From: Gallionella sp.
Lineage (GTDB): Bacteria; Pseudomonadota; Gammaproteobacteria; Burkholderiales; Gallionellaceae
Assembly (NCBI GenBank): GCA_028710565.1
Contig: JAQTTV010000005.1
Location: 85,000-148,999, forward strand
Length of the DNA stretch: 64,000 nucleotides
Reading direction: 5' to 3'
Part shown: in pieces, positions 30,064 to 38,685 of the stretch
Layout of the letters: each line of letters opens with the position of its first letter
Position numbering within the stretch: position 1 is the stretch's first letter
Position numbers and translations under genes: made by a program
Notes under the pieces: model-generated
What the model was told of the DNA's origin: nothing
The model's database searches: none
What the model saw: only the letters and a program-made list of their open reading frames with translations

Positions 30064-30471
30064 TCACGTCTGACGCCGTATCAACCGGTGCCAGGCGGTA
30101 GCCGCGATTGTCACCCATACCAGCGTGCGCAGACTCATGGCGATTACCGTGCGCTGTTCGTAAACATCGCCGGAGTAGACGTGTACACCGAAGGCTGCGA
30201 AGGTGAGCGCTGTCGAGGCGGCGAGGCCGGCGGCCAGCCAAGCTGACCAGCGTTGCTGTAGCCACAGACCGATGCCGGCGATAACATAGGCGAAGCCCGC
30301 AACAAAATTAAACCAGAGCACGAACGGTACATAGTTGCCGGCCATGGCGCGCGCCGCCTCATCGCCAAACAGGACTGTGCCGCCTTCCTTGACGGTCAGC
30401 AGACCGAAACCGATTGCAATCAGGGAAATCGCCCATATAACGAGCCCGCGTTGTTGTGTATGTGTATTCAT
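30064..30471 (-). CDS. Four-span inner-membrane protein of unknown function
   Basis: A 135-residue protein with four predicted spans (about 10-28, 47-70, 75-97 and 106-126) joined by short loops. A periplasmic loop carries KEGGTVLFGDEAARAMAGNY. It lies between the amidotransferase gene and a cytochrome gene, all on the minus strand, but spacing does not prove cotranscription. I recognise no family with confidence. Confidence 0.6.
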   Translation of the reverse strand: MNTHTQQRGLVIWAISLIAIGFGLLTVKEGGTVLFGDEAARAMAGNYVPFVLWFNFVAGFAYVIAGIGLWLQQRWSAWLAAGLAASTALTFAAFGVHVYSGDVYEQRTVIAMSLRTLVWVTIAATAWHRLIRRQT

Positions 30472-30506
30472 GGAGTTGCTCCTGTAATGCTAATAATTGA
30501 ATAGAA

Positions 30507-30959
30507 TCAAATGGTAGCGTCTTTCTTGCCATAGAAATGTTCCACGAAGGGTTTGCGGAATTCGCTATGGCAACTGTAACAGCTGGTCTGGAGTTTCTGG
30601 AAGGCAAGAATCACACCCTGTCCGTCTTTGGCCTTTGCCGCCTTGCCTACCGCCAGCGCCTGTTCGTGAGTTTCGCCGTCATAGGTCTTGAATTTTCCCA
30701 TGTTGGTGCCCATGAAGCCCATGATGCGCATTTTTTCTGAGAATGGCGGCTGGGGGTGGTCGGCGACCAGGGGGGCGGTTTTTTCCACCTGATCCCAGTC
30801 CCCACGGGAAATGCCGTCAGTGATGACTTGCATATTTTTGCCCAAGTCCTTCATGACTTGTTGCAAGGCGAGCGGCTCGTCCGCCCGTGCGCCAGATACG
30901 ACAAAGAGCAGAGAGGAAGCGGCAAACAAATTGATGATAAGAGTGCGGGTGTTTTTCAT
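30507..30959 (-). CDS. Class II c-type cytochrome (c556/c'-like), copy 1
   Basis: A 150-residue periplasmic protein with a signal peptide ending ARA. The single haem site CYSCH (from residue 127) is close to the C-terminus, as in class II four-helix cytochromes; an N-terminal Met in LQQVMKDLGKNM would be the distal ligand in c556-type members. It is closely similar to the products at 38215 and 40942. ATG 30959 has GAGG ten bases upstream; longer upstream frames lack signal character. It probably shuttles electrons in the periplasm; the partner is unknown. Confidence 0.85.
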   Translation of the reverse strand: MKNTRTLIINLFAASSLLFVVSGARADEPLALQQVMKDLGKNMQVITDGISRGDWDQVEKTAPLVADHPQPPFSEKMRIMGFMGTNMGKFKTYDGETHEQALAVGKAAKAKDGQGVILAFQKLQTSCYSCHSEFRKPFVEHFYGKKDATI

Positions 30960-30999
30960 GTCAGGTTGTCCTCGGGTAAATAAATTTATGTAGTCAATC

Positions 31000-31026
31000 A
31001 ACGGGGCGCAAAATTTGCGCCCCGTT
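31000..31026 (-). terminator. Perfect 13-bp stem-loop between two minus-strand genes
   Basis: AACGGGGCGCAAA and its exact complement are separated by one base. The element lies downstream of the 119-residue gene (31149-31508) and 40 bases before the cytochrome start. It could terminate or attenuate between them; no strong U-run follows. Confidence 0.5.
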
Positions 31027-31148
31027 AATTCAGGCTGCGGTTGAAAGGGTGACGTTACTTTGTTTAAGTTGGCACATGTCAGATTCCTCTTTTTGCAATA
31101 TTGTCCAGTGCGGCTGGTACGCGTAGCGTGCATTCGTTGTTTCTTGCA

Positions 31149-31508
31149 TCAGCGGCGTCCGGTGCCGCCTCTGCCGTAGCTTCCGCTTTGCATACTCCCT
31201 GTGTTGGCACCGGATCCGCCGCGCACGGTATTACGTTCATTGCGTGAGAAGTAGCCTTGCCCATAGCTGCTGCCTGCACCCCGTTTTTCCATTTGCTCAC
31301 GGCCACTGGTGCCGGATTCGCGCATCTGGCCTCGCTCTTCAGGACTGAATCCATCCATTCGATTGCGCATTTGTTCGCGGTAGGCGTCGTATTCCTCATA
31401 GCTCATGCTTCGCAGGCGTTCCATGTCCGGAACCGCAAATTCCTGCGCCGCAGCCGTGGCAATTGACAGGCCGAGGATGAGCGGGGCGGTAAGGGTTAAA
31501 ACATTCAT
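31149..31508 (-). CDS. Small secreted protein with Gly/Ser/Arg-rich tail, 119 aa
   Basis: It starts at ATG 31508 and has a signal peptide ending AAA-QE. The mature protein has a charged helix containing RLRSMSYEEYDAYREQMRNR and then a tail of Gly, Ser, Arg and Tyr repeats ending GRGGTGRR. The layout (signal peptide, short acidic/basic helix with an EE-R pattern, glycine/arginine tail) recurs in the products at 31805 and 52648. Metal or nucleic-acid binding are conceivable for such tails, but nothing proves a function. Confidence 0.6.
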   Translation of the reverse strand: MNVLTLTAPLILGLSIATAAAQEFAVPDMERLRSMSYEEYDAYREQMRNRMDGFSPEERGQMRESGTSGREQMEKRGAGSSYGQGYFSRNERNTVRGGSGANTGSMQSGSYGRGGTGRR

Positions 31509-31684
31509 ATGCAAAGATCCTGTTATCTTCAATTCAAAAAGTGTTTTAAGCGCACATGGCTATTTACAATGCGAACTGCGGTCATGTATCCGGCGGGTAA
31601 ATTCCGGATTGTTTCTCCTCGCTATGAAATCATTGCGAGGAGAAACAGAACCGTGCTTAGGGAAGCACTGATTTATTCGGTTTT

Positions 31685-31751
31685 GTCGTTCCCGCGCAAG
31701 CGGGGACCCAGTTAAATCAAGGCACTGGGTCCCCGCCTTCGCGGGGATGAC
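31685..31751. repeat. Palindromic intergenic repeat
   Basis: Imperfect inverted repeat: GTCGTTCCCGCGCAAGCGGG and following bases pair with a right arm ending CGCGGGGATGAC, leaving an 11-base loop TAAATCAAGGC. The style GTCATTCCCGCGAAGGCGGG is typical of dispersed palindromic repeats in proteobacterial intergenic regions. No second full copy was found in this window. Confidence 0.7.
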
Positions 31752-31804
31752 GAATAAGTCAGTATCTCCTTAGGTTGCTGCTGTGCGGATAGGCTTATCC
31801 CAGA

Positions 31805-32107
31805 TCAGCGTCCGCCCCTGCCATGCCCGCCACCGCCGCCGTTACGCCCATATTGTCCGCCCGACCCGGAACCATCGCGCGCCATGCTGCCTTGTCCCTG
31901 GCCGCCGCTTCCCTGGCTTCGGGATTCCTGTTTTTCAGCGCGTTGTTCCGGGGTCATGCTGGCCTGTTTTTCGGCGCGATAAGCTTCGCGCTCCTGCTGG
32001 GTCATGCGTGACGGGTCTGCATTGACGGGCTCATCCGCAAAACTCGGACCAGTAACGGCAAGGCCGAAAACAAGTGCAGCGTTGTAAAAAAAGTTTCTGG
32101 TGTTCAT
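31805..32107 (-). CDS. Small secreted protein with Gly/Arg-rich tail, 100 aa
   Basis: ATG 32107 has AGGAG six bases upstream. The signal peptide ends FA-DEP, as in the cytochromes nearby. The mature region contains MTQQEREAYRAEKQASMTPEQRAEKQ in two halves and then a Gly/Ser-rich tail ending GGGGHGRGGR. It has the same architecture as the products at 31149 and 52648. It lies divergently from the OmpR-type regulator at 32288, which may control it; the control is inferred from arrangement only. Confidence 0.6.
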   Translation of the reverse strand: MNTRNFFYNAALVFGLAVTGPSFADEPVNADPSRMTQQEREAYRAEKQASMTPEQRAEKQESRSQGSGGQGQGSMARDGSGSGGQYGRNGGGGGHGRGGR

Positions 32108-32287
32108 CATTGACTCCTGTGGGTAGGTTTAAGTTGTGTTGTCACTATCAGGTCGCGTTACTGATGTGGCCATAATGACGGGCAGGCGTTGCGTAACGAT
32201 TTCCGCATTGCTGCAAATTGTTACGATGTGTTACCGGGGGCTTGTCACCCGTTACAGCGGGAAGCACTCTCCTGTATAGTAAAAAAC

Positions 32288-33001
32288 ATGAACAACAAAC
32301 ATATTCTGGTGGTGGATGACGATGCCGGTCTGCGCGAATTGCTGCAGCAGTATCTTTCCGAGCAGGGCTACCGCGTCGATGCCGTTGCAGACGGTTCCGC
32401 CATGGAGCGATACCTTGCGGAACAGGCGGCGGATTTGATTATTCTCGATCTGATGCTGCCGGGGGAGGATGGCTTGACGCTGGCGCGCAAATTACGGATG
32501 AGGGGCTGTCAGCCGATTATCATGTTGTCGGCGCGCGGTGAGGATGTTGACCGCATTATCGGTCTGGAGGTCGGGGCGGACGACTACCTCGCCAAACCGT
32601 TCAACCCGCGCGAGTTGCTGGCGCGCATCCGCGCCGTGCTGCGGCGCAGGGAAGGCTGCGACACCCAAACAGAAAAACCGGCACATGATATTTTTCGTTT
32701 CGGCCCTTACCGCCTTGATCTTCATTCGCGCAGCCTGTCGCGCGAGGGGACGGATGTCATCCTGACAGCAGGGGAATTTAACCTGCTGCGGGTTTTCGTC
32801 GAGCACCCCAATCAGGTATTGAGCCGCGATAGCCTCATGGACAAACTCAAGGGTTATGAGCGCACGCCGTTTGACCGCAGCATCGATGTCAGGGTGACGC
32901 GTTTGCGGCGCAAGATTGAAGGCGATCCATCCACGCCGGTGTACGTACGCACCGTATGGGGAGAAGGTTACTTGTTTGTTCCCGGAAACAAGGCCGGATA
33001 A
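32288..33001 (+). CDS. OmpR-family response regulator
   Basis: A 237-residue two-domain regulator. The receiver has acidic pocket D10-D12, phosphoacceptor Asp54 in LILDLMLPGE-type context and switch Lys103 in DYLAKPFNP. The winged-helix output domain ends TRLRRKIEGDPSTPVYVRTV and VWGEGYLF. ATG 32288 fits the family length; a longer upstream frame has no similarity. Its stop TAA shares its last base with the ATG of the histidine kinase gene. It is most like OmpR/RstA regulators; targets are unknown, though the divergent small secreted protein is a candidate. Confidence 0.88.
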   Translation: MNNKHILVVDDDAGLRELLQQYLSEQGYRVDAVADGSAMERYLAEQAADLIILDLMLPGEDGLTLARKLRMRGCQPIIMLSARGEDVDRIIGLEVGADDYLAKPFNPRELLARIRAVLRRREGCDTQTEKPAHDIFRFGPYRLDLHSRSLSREGTDVILTAGEFNLLRVFVEHPNQVLSRDSLMDKLKGYERTPFDRSIDVRVTRLRRKIEGDPSTPVYVRTVWGEGYLFVPGNKAG

Positions 33002-34308
33002 TGTTTTTCGATCACAAGCGTACCACCCTGTTTCGCAGTACAGCCACCACGGTGGCGGTCGCGCTGATCGTCTTTCAGCTCATCACGCTCGCGGTTACCG
33101 CATACTTCATCATGTTGCCGATGGCCAGACGATCAGCTGATGATCTTGCCGCCCTCATGGTGCTGTCGGCTCAGACCTGGGTGGAATTGCCTCCGCAGAC
33201 GCGTGCAGATTTTGGTCTGGAACTGGCCAAAAAACATCACCTCTGGCTATTCGATGACACCGCCGAACTGCCGGGTTACGAGCGTTCTTTGCCCTATTTG
33301 ACACTACTCGAAAATTCTCTTGAGGCGCGGACCGGGGAAAATATCCGCATCAAGACCACGGAATGGGAACAGACCTGGTTCTGGACGGAAATCCACACCG
33401 GCGGGAAATTGATCCGTATCGGTTTCCCTCGCGATCAATTCGGCATGCAGCCGCCGCTGGCGCTGCTGCTGGTATTGGCTGCAACGGTTGCGCTTACGCT
33501 GATCACGGCCATCATTCTGGCGCGACGCATCACCCGGCCACTGGAACGACTTTCCGAGGCAGCAAAACGCGTCGGGCAGGGCAATGTCCCGGAAACGTTG
33601 TCGGAAAGCGGCCCGGAAGAGCTAGCCAGTTTGGCGCGCGCCTTCAATCAGATGGCGCTGCAGGTGCAGGATCTGCTCGCCAATCGCACCACTTTGCTGG
33701 CCGGAATTTCCCATGATCTGCGCACCCCGCTGGCACGCATGCGCCTGGCAGTGGAGATGTTGCCGGAAAACGCTAACCCGAAAATTATCGCCAGATTGAA
33801 AAATGATCTGGAGGAAATGAATCGCCTCATCGGTGAGTTTCTTGCGTTCAGCCGAGGGCTGGAAAGGGAGTCCGCTCAGGAAAACGACCTCAATCAAATA
33901 TTGCAGGAGTTGGCCGACAATGCCAGAAACGGGGGGGCAGAAATAACGTGGCAGCCGAAAATGCCCTGCATGCGGACTGTCGGTCAGATGGCTTTGCGAC
34001 GCATACTGGCCAACTTGATTGGCAATGCGGTGCGCTACGGCGCGGACAAGGTGGTGGAAATCGAATGCGATTGTGTAAACAAAATTACCGTCATCCGGGT
34101 GCTTGACCGTGGCCCCGGCATTCCCCTAGGACAGGTAGAAAACGTATTCCGGCCTTTTTATCGGCTTGAATCATCGCGCAGCAGCGCCACCGGTGGTAGC
34201 GGTCTGGGACTCGCGATTGCGCGCCAACTGGCGGACATCAACGGCTGGACAATAGAATTGTTGCCACGCGATGGCGGCGGCACGGATGCGCGGCTGACTA
34301 TCCCTTAA
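33001..34308 (+). CDS. EnvZ-like sensor histidine kinase
   Basis: A 435-residue inner-membrane kinase. It has a first span at about residues 15-38, a periplasmic domain of about 110 residues, a second span at about 152-173 and a HAMP linker with RRITRPLERLSEAAKRV. The phosphoacceptor is His238 in ISHDLRTPLARM. The ATPase domain has N-box NLIGNAVRYGA, DRGPGIP and GGSGLGLAIARQLA. It overlaps the regulator gene by one base. The signal sensed cannot be deduced. All catalytic motifs are intact. Confidence 0.9.
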   Translation: MFFDHKRTTLFRSTATTVAVALIVFQLITLAVTAYFIMLPMARRSADDLAALMVLSAQTWVELPPQTRADFGLELAKKHHLWLFDDTAELPGYERSLPYLTLLENSLEARTGENIRIKTTEWEQTWFWTEIHTGGKLIRIGFPRDQFGMQPPLALLLVLAATVALTLITAIILARRITRPLERLSEAAKRVGQGNVPETLSESGPEELASLARAFNQMALQVQDLLANRTTLLAGISHDLRTPLARMRLAVEMLPENANPKIIARLKNDLEEMNRLIGEFLAFSRGLERESAQENDLNQILQELADNARNGGAEITWQPKMPCMRTVGQMALRRILANLIGNAVRYGADKVVEIECDCVNKITVIRVLDRGPGIPLGQVENVFRPFYRLESSRSSATGGSGLGLAIARQLADINGWTIELLPRDGGGTDARLTIP

Positions 34309-34457
34309 AGACTGCGTGCATCAGAAAAAACAATGGCATTATCTGCACCGAGCTTCGGCCATTCACGACCTGTTAATAGTTATCAAATCAAGCTTGACAT
34401 AACTGATAAGATGCATGCAGAATAGTAACCAATTACTTACTTATTTCGATTTTTGGT

Positions 34458-35627
34458 GTGTTTATGTCTAAACTTAGATTAAAAATTATGCTGCTGGCAG
34501 TTCTGTTGATTTCAGGATTTGCATGGGTGATCATGACTCAAGGTCCATTGGCACCCGTCAAAGTCACCATGGAAAAAATTCAGACAGGAACACTCAGTTC
34601 TGAGGTGTTTGGCGTCGGTCTTGTAGAGGCCAGACACAGTTACGCTGTTTCTCCCGTGATGACGGGCAGAATCAGCAAACTCCTGGTTGATCAGGGTGAT
34701 CAGGTAAAAGCAGGTCAGATCGTGGCAGAGCTGGATCCGATTGATCTTAATGACAAGCTGGTCAGCAGTCGCTTGATGGCAGAACGCGCCGCCAATTCGA
34801 TCAAGGTGGCAGAAGCTCAGCTGGTGCAGGCGCAAAGTCAGGTTAAGACAATTTCTGCCTCGCATAGAAGGTACAGCGAATTGCAAGCGCAAGGCTTTGT
34901 CAGCCAGGAATTATTGGATGCTAAACTGAACGAAAAAACAGCCGCGTTAGCGACTCTTGATGCTGCGACGGCCTCATTAGCCGTAGCTAAACGCGATCAG
35001 TCTAAGGCGCAATCCGATGCGGCAGGCATCAATAAACTGCATGAGCAAACCCGTCTGATTAGTCCCGTGAGCGGGATTGTCACGGCAAGATTGGTCGAAT
35101 CCGGTGCCATTGTTGTACCGGGACAAGCGGCAATTCAGGTGATCGTACCAAGCGATATCTGGATCAAGACCCGGATTGATCAAAAACAGGCAGGAATGAT
35201 CAGGGCAGGACAAAAGGCGGCTATCGTGCTGCGTTCAGATCCTCAAAAAAGTCTCGCGGGCGTGGTGGAGCGGGTCGATTTAATCAGCGATGCGGTCACC
35301 GAGGAACGCATCGTGAATGTGGCTGCGCCAGGGATCCATGCCAGCATCGGCGAATACGCTGAAGTTACCATCAAATTGCCTGTTCTGGAAAAAACGCGCT
35401 CTATCCCCACAGCTGCGGTCAAACGTATCAATCAGCAAGACGGTGTCTGGGTGCTGCAAGATGACCGTGCCAAGTTCAAGCCTGTCAAAACCGGCATTTC
35501 GACGCTGGAGGGACGCACGCAAATACTGGAAGGACTCAGTGATAACGAAGAAGTGATTGTCTATAGCCAGCAGGAGATAAAAGCAGATTTGAAGCTGAAG
35601 GTTGTTGCGGAAATTGTGAGGAACTGA
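34458..35627 (+). CDS. Periplasmic adaptor (MacA/HlyD-like) of a tripartite efflux system
   Basis: A 389-residue membrane-fusion protein with an N-terminal anchor (about residues 8-26), a lipoyl half-site around VSPVMTGRISKLLVDQGDQV, a coiled-coil hairpin of about 100 residues (Ala/Gln/Glu-rich), the second lipoyl half and beta-barrel domains. It is the first gene of an operon with an FtsX-type permease and an ABC ATPase, then TetR, a cytochrome and TolC. TTGACA at 34394-34399 may be part of its promoter, but the -10 box is poor. Confidence 0.85.
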   Translation: MFMSKLRLKIMLLAVLLISGFAWVIMTQGPLAPVKVTMEKIQTGTLSSEVFGVGLVEARHSYAVSPVMTGRISKLLVDQGDQVKAGQIVAELDPIDLNDKLVSSRLMAERAANSIKVAEAQLVQAQSQVKTISASHRRYSELQAQGFVSQELLDAKLNEKTAALATLDAATASLAVAKRDQSKAQSDAAGINKLHEQTRLISPVSGIVTARLVESGAIVVPGQAAIQVIVPSDIWIKTRIDQKQAGMIRAGQKAAIVLRSDPQKSLAGVVERVDLISDAVTEERIVNVAAPGIHASIGEYAEVTIKLPVLEKTRSIPTAAVKRINQQDGVWVLQDDRAKFKPVKTGISTLEGRTQILEGLSDNEEVIVYSQQEIKADLKLKVVAEIVRN

Positions 35628-35629
35628 GC

Positions 35630-36823
35630 GTGATCAATCTCGCAAGCCGCGACATATTGCATAGCTGGGGGAAATTTGTTTTCACTGGCGTAGGACTGGG
35701 TTTACTGATCGGCGTCACGCTGACCATGGCGGGCGTCTATCGCGGCATGGTGGATGATGCCCGTGCCATGATAGATAACGCCGGCGCCGACCTTTGGGTG
35801 GTTCAGCAAGACACGCTGGGGCCTTATGCAGAACCCTCCAGCATTCACGATGATGTGGCGCGTGACCTGCTGGGTCAGGAAGGGGTTATGGTAGCCGGAA
35901 ACGTGGCGTACCTGACCATGCAAATTCAGCAAGGCGGCAAAGATGTGCGCGTCATGCTGGTCGGTATAGAGCAAGGCAAACCCGGCGAACCCGCCTATCT
36001 GGTGGCCGGTCGTCCGATTACTCATACACACTATGAAGCGCTGGCTGACATCAAGACGGGACTGGTGCTGGGTGAGCGCATCCAGATTCGCCGCCATTCA
36101 TACACGGTAGTCGGCTTGACGCGACGCATGGTTTCATCGAGTGGCGATCCAATGGTATTCGTCCCGCTCAAGGATGCTCAGGAAGTGCAGTTTCTCAAAG
36201 ACAACGATGCGTTGCTAAATGAGCGGGCACGGACCACCGCAAACCCTTCGTTTAATCGTCCTGGCGCGCAGGGATTGCTGGATGCGGTTCTGGCAAACCA
36301 GACCAGCAGTCACATGGTCAATGCGGTGCTAGTGCGCATCAGAGTCGGGCATGATGATCAGGAAGTTGCCCGTCAGATACGGCGCTGGAAGCATTTGCAG
36401 GCGTATACCCAAGACCAGATGGAGGAAATTCTGGTCGCCAAACTGATTGCCACCTCGGCCAAACAGATTTTTATGTTTCTGGTGATTTTATCCATCGTCA
36501 GTGCCGCGATTGTGGCTTTTATCATCTACACAATGACCATGAATAAAATCCGGGAAATCGCGGTACTCAAACTGGTGGGGGCGGGCAATCGAACGATCAG
36601 CAGCATGATCTTGCAACAGGCGCTAGGCCTCGGCTTGATCGGTTTTGTGGTCGGAAAAACAGCGGCCACGTTGTGGGCTCCGCTGTTCCCGAAATATGTG
36701 TTGCTGATCCCCGGCGATGCAATTCGTGGCTTCATCCTTGTGATGTTGATGTGCTCGCTGGCCAGCACCTTCGCCATCCGCGCGGCGTTACGGATTGATC
36801 CGGCCACAGCGATTGGAGGCTGA
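35630..36823 (+). CDS. MacB/DevC-like ABC transporter permease (FtsX domain)
   Basis: A 397-residue permease starting at GTG 35630, two bases after the adaptor stop. It has one N-terminal span, a large periplasmic domain (about residues 45-270) and three C-terminal spans carrying the FtsX domain with MTMNKIREIAVLKLVGAGNR. This is the MacB/LolC topology of mechanotransmission exporters. The ATPase is a separate protein downstream, as in DevBCA, not fused as in MacB. Its substrate is unknown. Confidence 0.85.
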   Translation: MINLASRDILHSWGKFVFTGVGLGLLIGVTLTMAGVYRGMVDDARAMIDNAGADLWVVQQDTLGPYAEPSSIHDDVARDLLGQEGVMVAGNVAYLTMQIQQGGKDVRVMLVGIEQGKPGEPAYLVAGRPITHTHYEALADIKTGLVLGERIQIRRHSYTVVGLTRRMVSSSGDPMVFVPLKDAQEVQFLKDNDALLNERARTTANPSFNRPGAQGLLDAVLANQTSSHMVNAVLVRIRVGHDDQEVARQIRRWKHLQAYTQDQMEEILVAKLIATSAKQIFMFLVILSIVSAAIVAFIIYTMTMNKIREIAVLKLVGAGNRTISSMILQQALGLGLIGFVVGKTAATLWAPLFPKYVLLIPGDAIRGFILVMLMCSLASTFAIRAALRIDPATAIGG

Positions 36824-36827
36824 TGTG

Positions 36828-37535
36828 ATGAAAGTTCCTGCAATTCATATTGAGAATCTGACCAAACGTTATGGTGAGGGTGATACCGCCGTTGATGCGC
36901 TCAAAGGCGTGGACATGACGATCTGGCCGGGCGAGGTCGTCGGACTGGTGGGACCAAGTGGTTCCGGAAAAAGCACGTTGCTAAAATGCCTGGGTGCGGT
37001 GATCGAACCGACTTCAGGAAAAATGCAACTAGGTGGTGAAACTATTTTTGAAGGGGTATGGAAAATAGATGACCTGCGCACCTTGCGGCGTGATCGTATC
37101 GGTTTTGTTTTTCAGGCGCCCTATCTAATCCCGTTTCTGGACGTGACGGACAATATTGCCCTGCTACCCATGTTAGCTGGCGTGTCAAATACGCAGGCGA
37201 GAATCCGCGCCCGGGAGTTGCTGGATGCGTTGGATGTCGGCCATCGTGCCAGAGCACAAGTCTCGGAATTATCGGGCGGGGAACAGCAGCGCGTGTCGAT
37301 TGCGCGCGCGCTGGCTAATCACCCGCCCATCATTCTCGCCGACGAACCGACCGCACCACTGGACAGCGAGCGGGCGTTGACGGTGGTACGCATTCTGAAT
37401 CAGATGGCGCAGCAATATCAGACTTCCATCATCGTCGTCACTCATGATGAAAAAATCATCCCTACCTTCAGGCGTATTTACCATATTCGCGATGGCCGCA
37501 CCTATGAGGAAGCTGGCGAAGGGCGCGATGCGTAA
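36828..37535 (+). CDS. ABC transporter ATP-binding protein (LolD/MacB-like)
   Basis: A 235-residue ATPase with Walker A GPSGSGKST, signature LSGGEQQRVSIARAL, Walker B IILADEPTAPLDSE and H-loop VVTHDEKI. ATG 36828 has GGAGG eight bases upstream. The motifs are those of the LolD/MacB/DevA group that work with FtsX-type permeases. It completes the inner-membrane part of the efflux system with the two genes before it. Confidence 0.88.
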   Translation: MKVPAIHIENLTKRYGEGDTAVDALKGVDMTIWPGEVVGLVGPSGSGKSTLLKCLGAVIEPTSGKMQLGGETIFEGVWKIDDLRTLRRDRIGFVFQAPYLIPFLDVTDNIALLPMLAGVSNTQARIRARELLDALDVGHRARAQVSELSGGEQQRVSIARALANHPPIILADEPTAPLDSERALTVVRILNQMAQQYQTSIIVVTHDEKIIPTFRRIYHIRDGRTYEEAGEGRDA

Positions 37536-37559
37536 CCGTAATTTTATTGGAGACATGTT

Positions 37560-38183
37560 ATGAATCAGGAAGTCATCAAACGCCGTATGCCGACCGAAGA
37601 GCGACAAAGCGAGATTGTGCGCGTCGCCATACATCTGGCCGCAGAAAAAGGCATAGACAGCGTCACCACACAGGATATGGCTGATGCGATGAAAGTGACT
37701 CAGGGGGCAATTTTCAGGCACTTCCCGACCAAAGATGACATCTGGCTGGCCGTGATGCACTGGATACGCGGGAAACTGATGACAGTAGTGGAAAAGGCTG
37801 CGTCGGAAGCGACAGATCCGATTGATGCGATCGAACGGATGTTCTTTGCCCACATCACTTTTATCGGCAAGCATCCTTCTATTCCTCGCCTGCTGTTCTC
37901 TGAGATGCTGCATAAAAGGAACAGCAAACTTCGCGACCTGATTCAGGAAATCATCTCGGGTTATGAAGGAAAAGTTGCCGGCCTGCTCGAAGAAGCAAAA
38001 GAACACTCGCAGGTATCTCAGGAGATTGATAGCAAAGATGCCGCTGTACTCTACATCGGCATGATCCAGGGACTTTTCATGCAGGTTTCGATCTTTGGTG
38101 GCAAGCGCACCTTGCTGGATGAAGCCCAAAAAACCTTTCCGATTTATCTGCACGGCATCAAGAAACGTAACGATGATCTTTAA
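37560..38183 (+). CDS. TetR-family transcriptional regulator
   Basis: A 207-residue regulator with the N-terminal helix-turn-helix VTTQDMADAMKVTQGAIFRH followed by FPTKDDIWLAVM, characteristic of TetR proteins, and a divergent C-terminal ligand-binding domain. It lies inside the efflux operon, 24 bases after the ATPase, so it probably represses the operon and is released by a transported compound. GGAGAC precedes the ATG. Confidence 0.87.
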   Translation: MNQEVIKRRMPTEERQSEIVRVAIHLAAEKGIDSVTTQDMADAMKVTQGAIFRHFPTKDDIWLAVMHWIRGKLMTVVEKAASEATDPIDAIERMFFAHITFIGKHPSIPRLLFSEMLHKRNSKLRDLIQEIISGYEGKVAGLLEEAKEHSQVSQEIDSKDAAVLYIGMIQGLFMQVSIFGGKRTLLDEAQKTFPIYLHGIKKRNDDL

Positions 38184-38214
38184 CTTTTACCCCAATCTAT
38201 GTAAAGACATTGCA

Positions 38215-38646
38215 ATGAAAAAAATGATCACACTATTGACCTCCGCCCTGTTGTTTACCACGCTCACAGCTCACGCCGCAGAGCCGCTTGCCTTGCAACA
38301 AGTGATGAAAGATCTGGGCAAAAACATGCAAATCGTCACCGATGGGATTTCCCGCGAAGACTGGATGCTGATTGTTAAAGCGGCACCGATGATTGCAGAA
38401 CATCCGCAGCCACCTTTTGCAGAAAAGATGCGGATCATGGCGTTTATGGGATCCGATATGCCGAAATTTAAGACGCTTGACGGAAAAACCCACGAAGCCG
38501 CCGTTGAACTGGAGCATGCTGCACACGAAAAAGATGGGCAGAAGGTCACGCTTGCTTTCCAGAAACTGCAAACTACCTGCCTTAACTGCCACCAAATTTT
38601 TCGCGCACCTTTTGTGGCACATTTCTACGGAAAACCGGCCAATTGA
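38215..38646 (+). CDS. Class II c-type cytochrome, copy 2
   Basis: A 143-residue periplasmic protein with a signal peptide ending AHA-AEP. It has LQQVMKDLGKNM with the candidate axial Met and a C-terminal CLNCH site (from residue 122), then APFVAHFYGK. It is nearly the same as copy 1 at 30507 over its first 40 mature residues. It sits 31 bases after tetR and 39 before tolC, embedded in an efflux operon, which is unusual for a cytochrome. Tight spacing suggests cotranscription. Confidence 0.85.
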   Translation: MKKMITLLTSALLFTTLTAHAAEPLALQQVMKDLGKNMQIVTDGISREDWMLIVKAAPMIAEHPQPPFAEKMRIMAFMGSDMPKFKTLDGKTHEAAVELEHAAHEKDGQKVTLAFQKLQTTCLNCHQIFRAPFVAHFYGKPAN

Positions 38647-38685
38647 TGAGCCTTACATTACGATTTGATGAGACAGGACGTTGAT

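Noticed and set aside
31079..31399. 106-codon frame overlapping the small secreted protein gene
   Set aside because: Composition is arbitrary and it lacks a signal peptide or ribosome site; the overlapping 31149-31508 frame has both.
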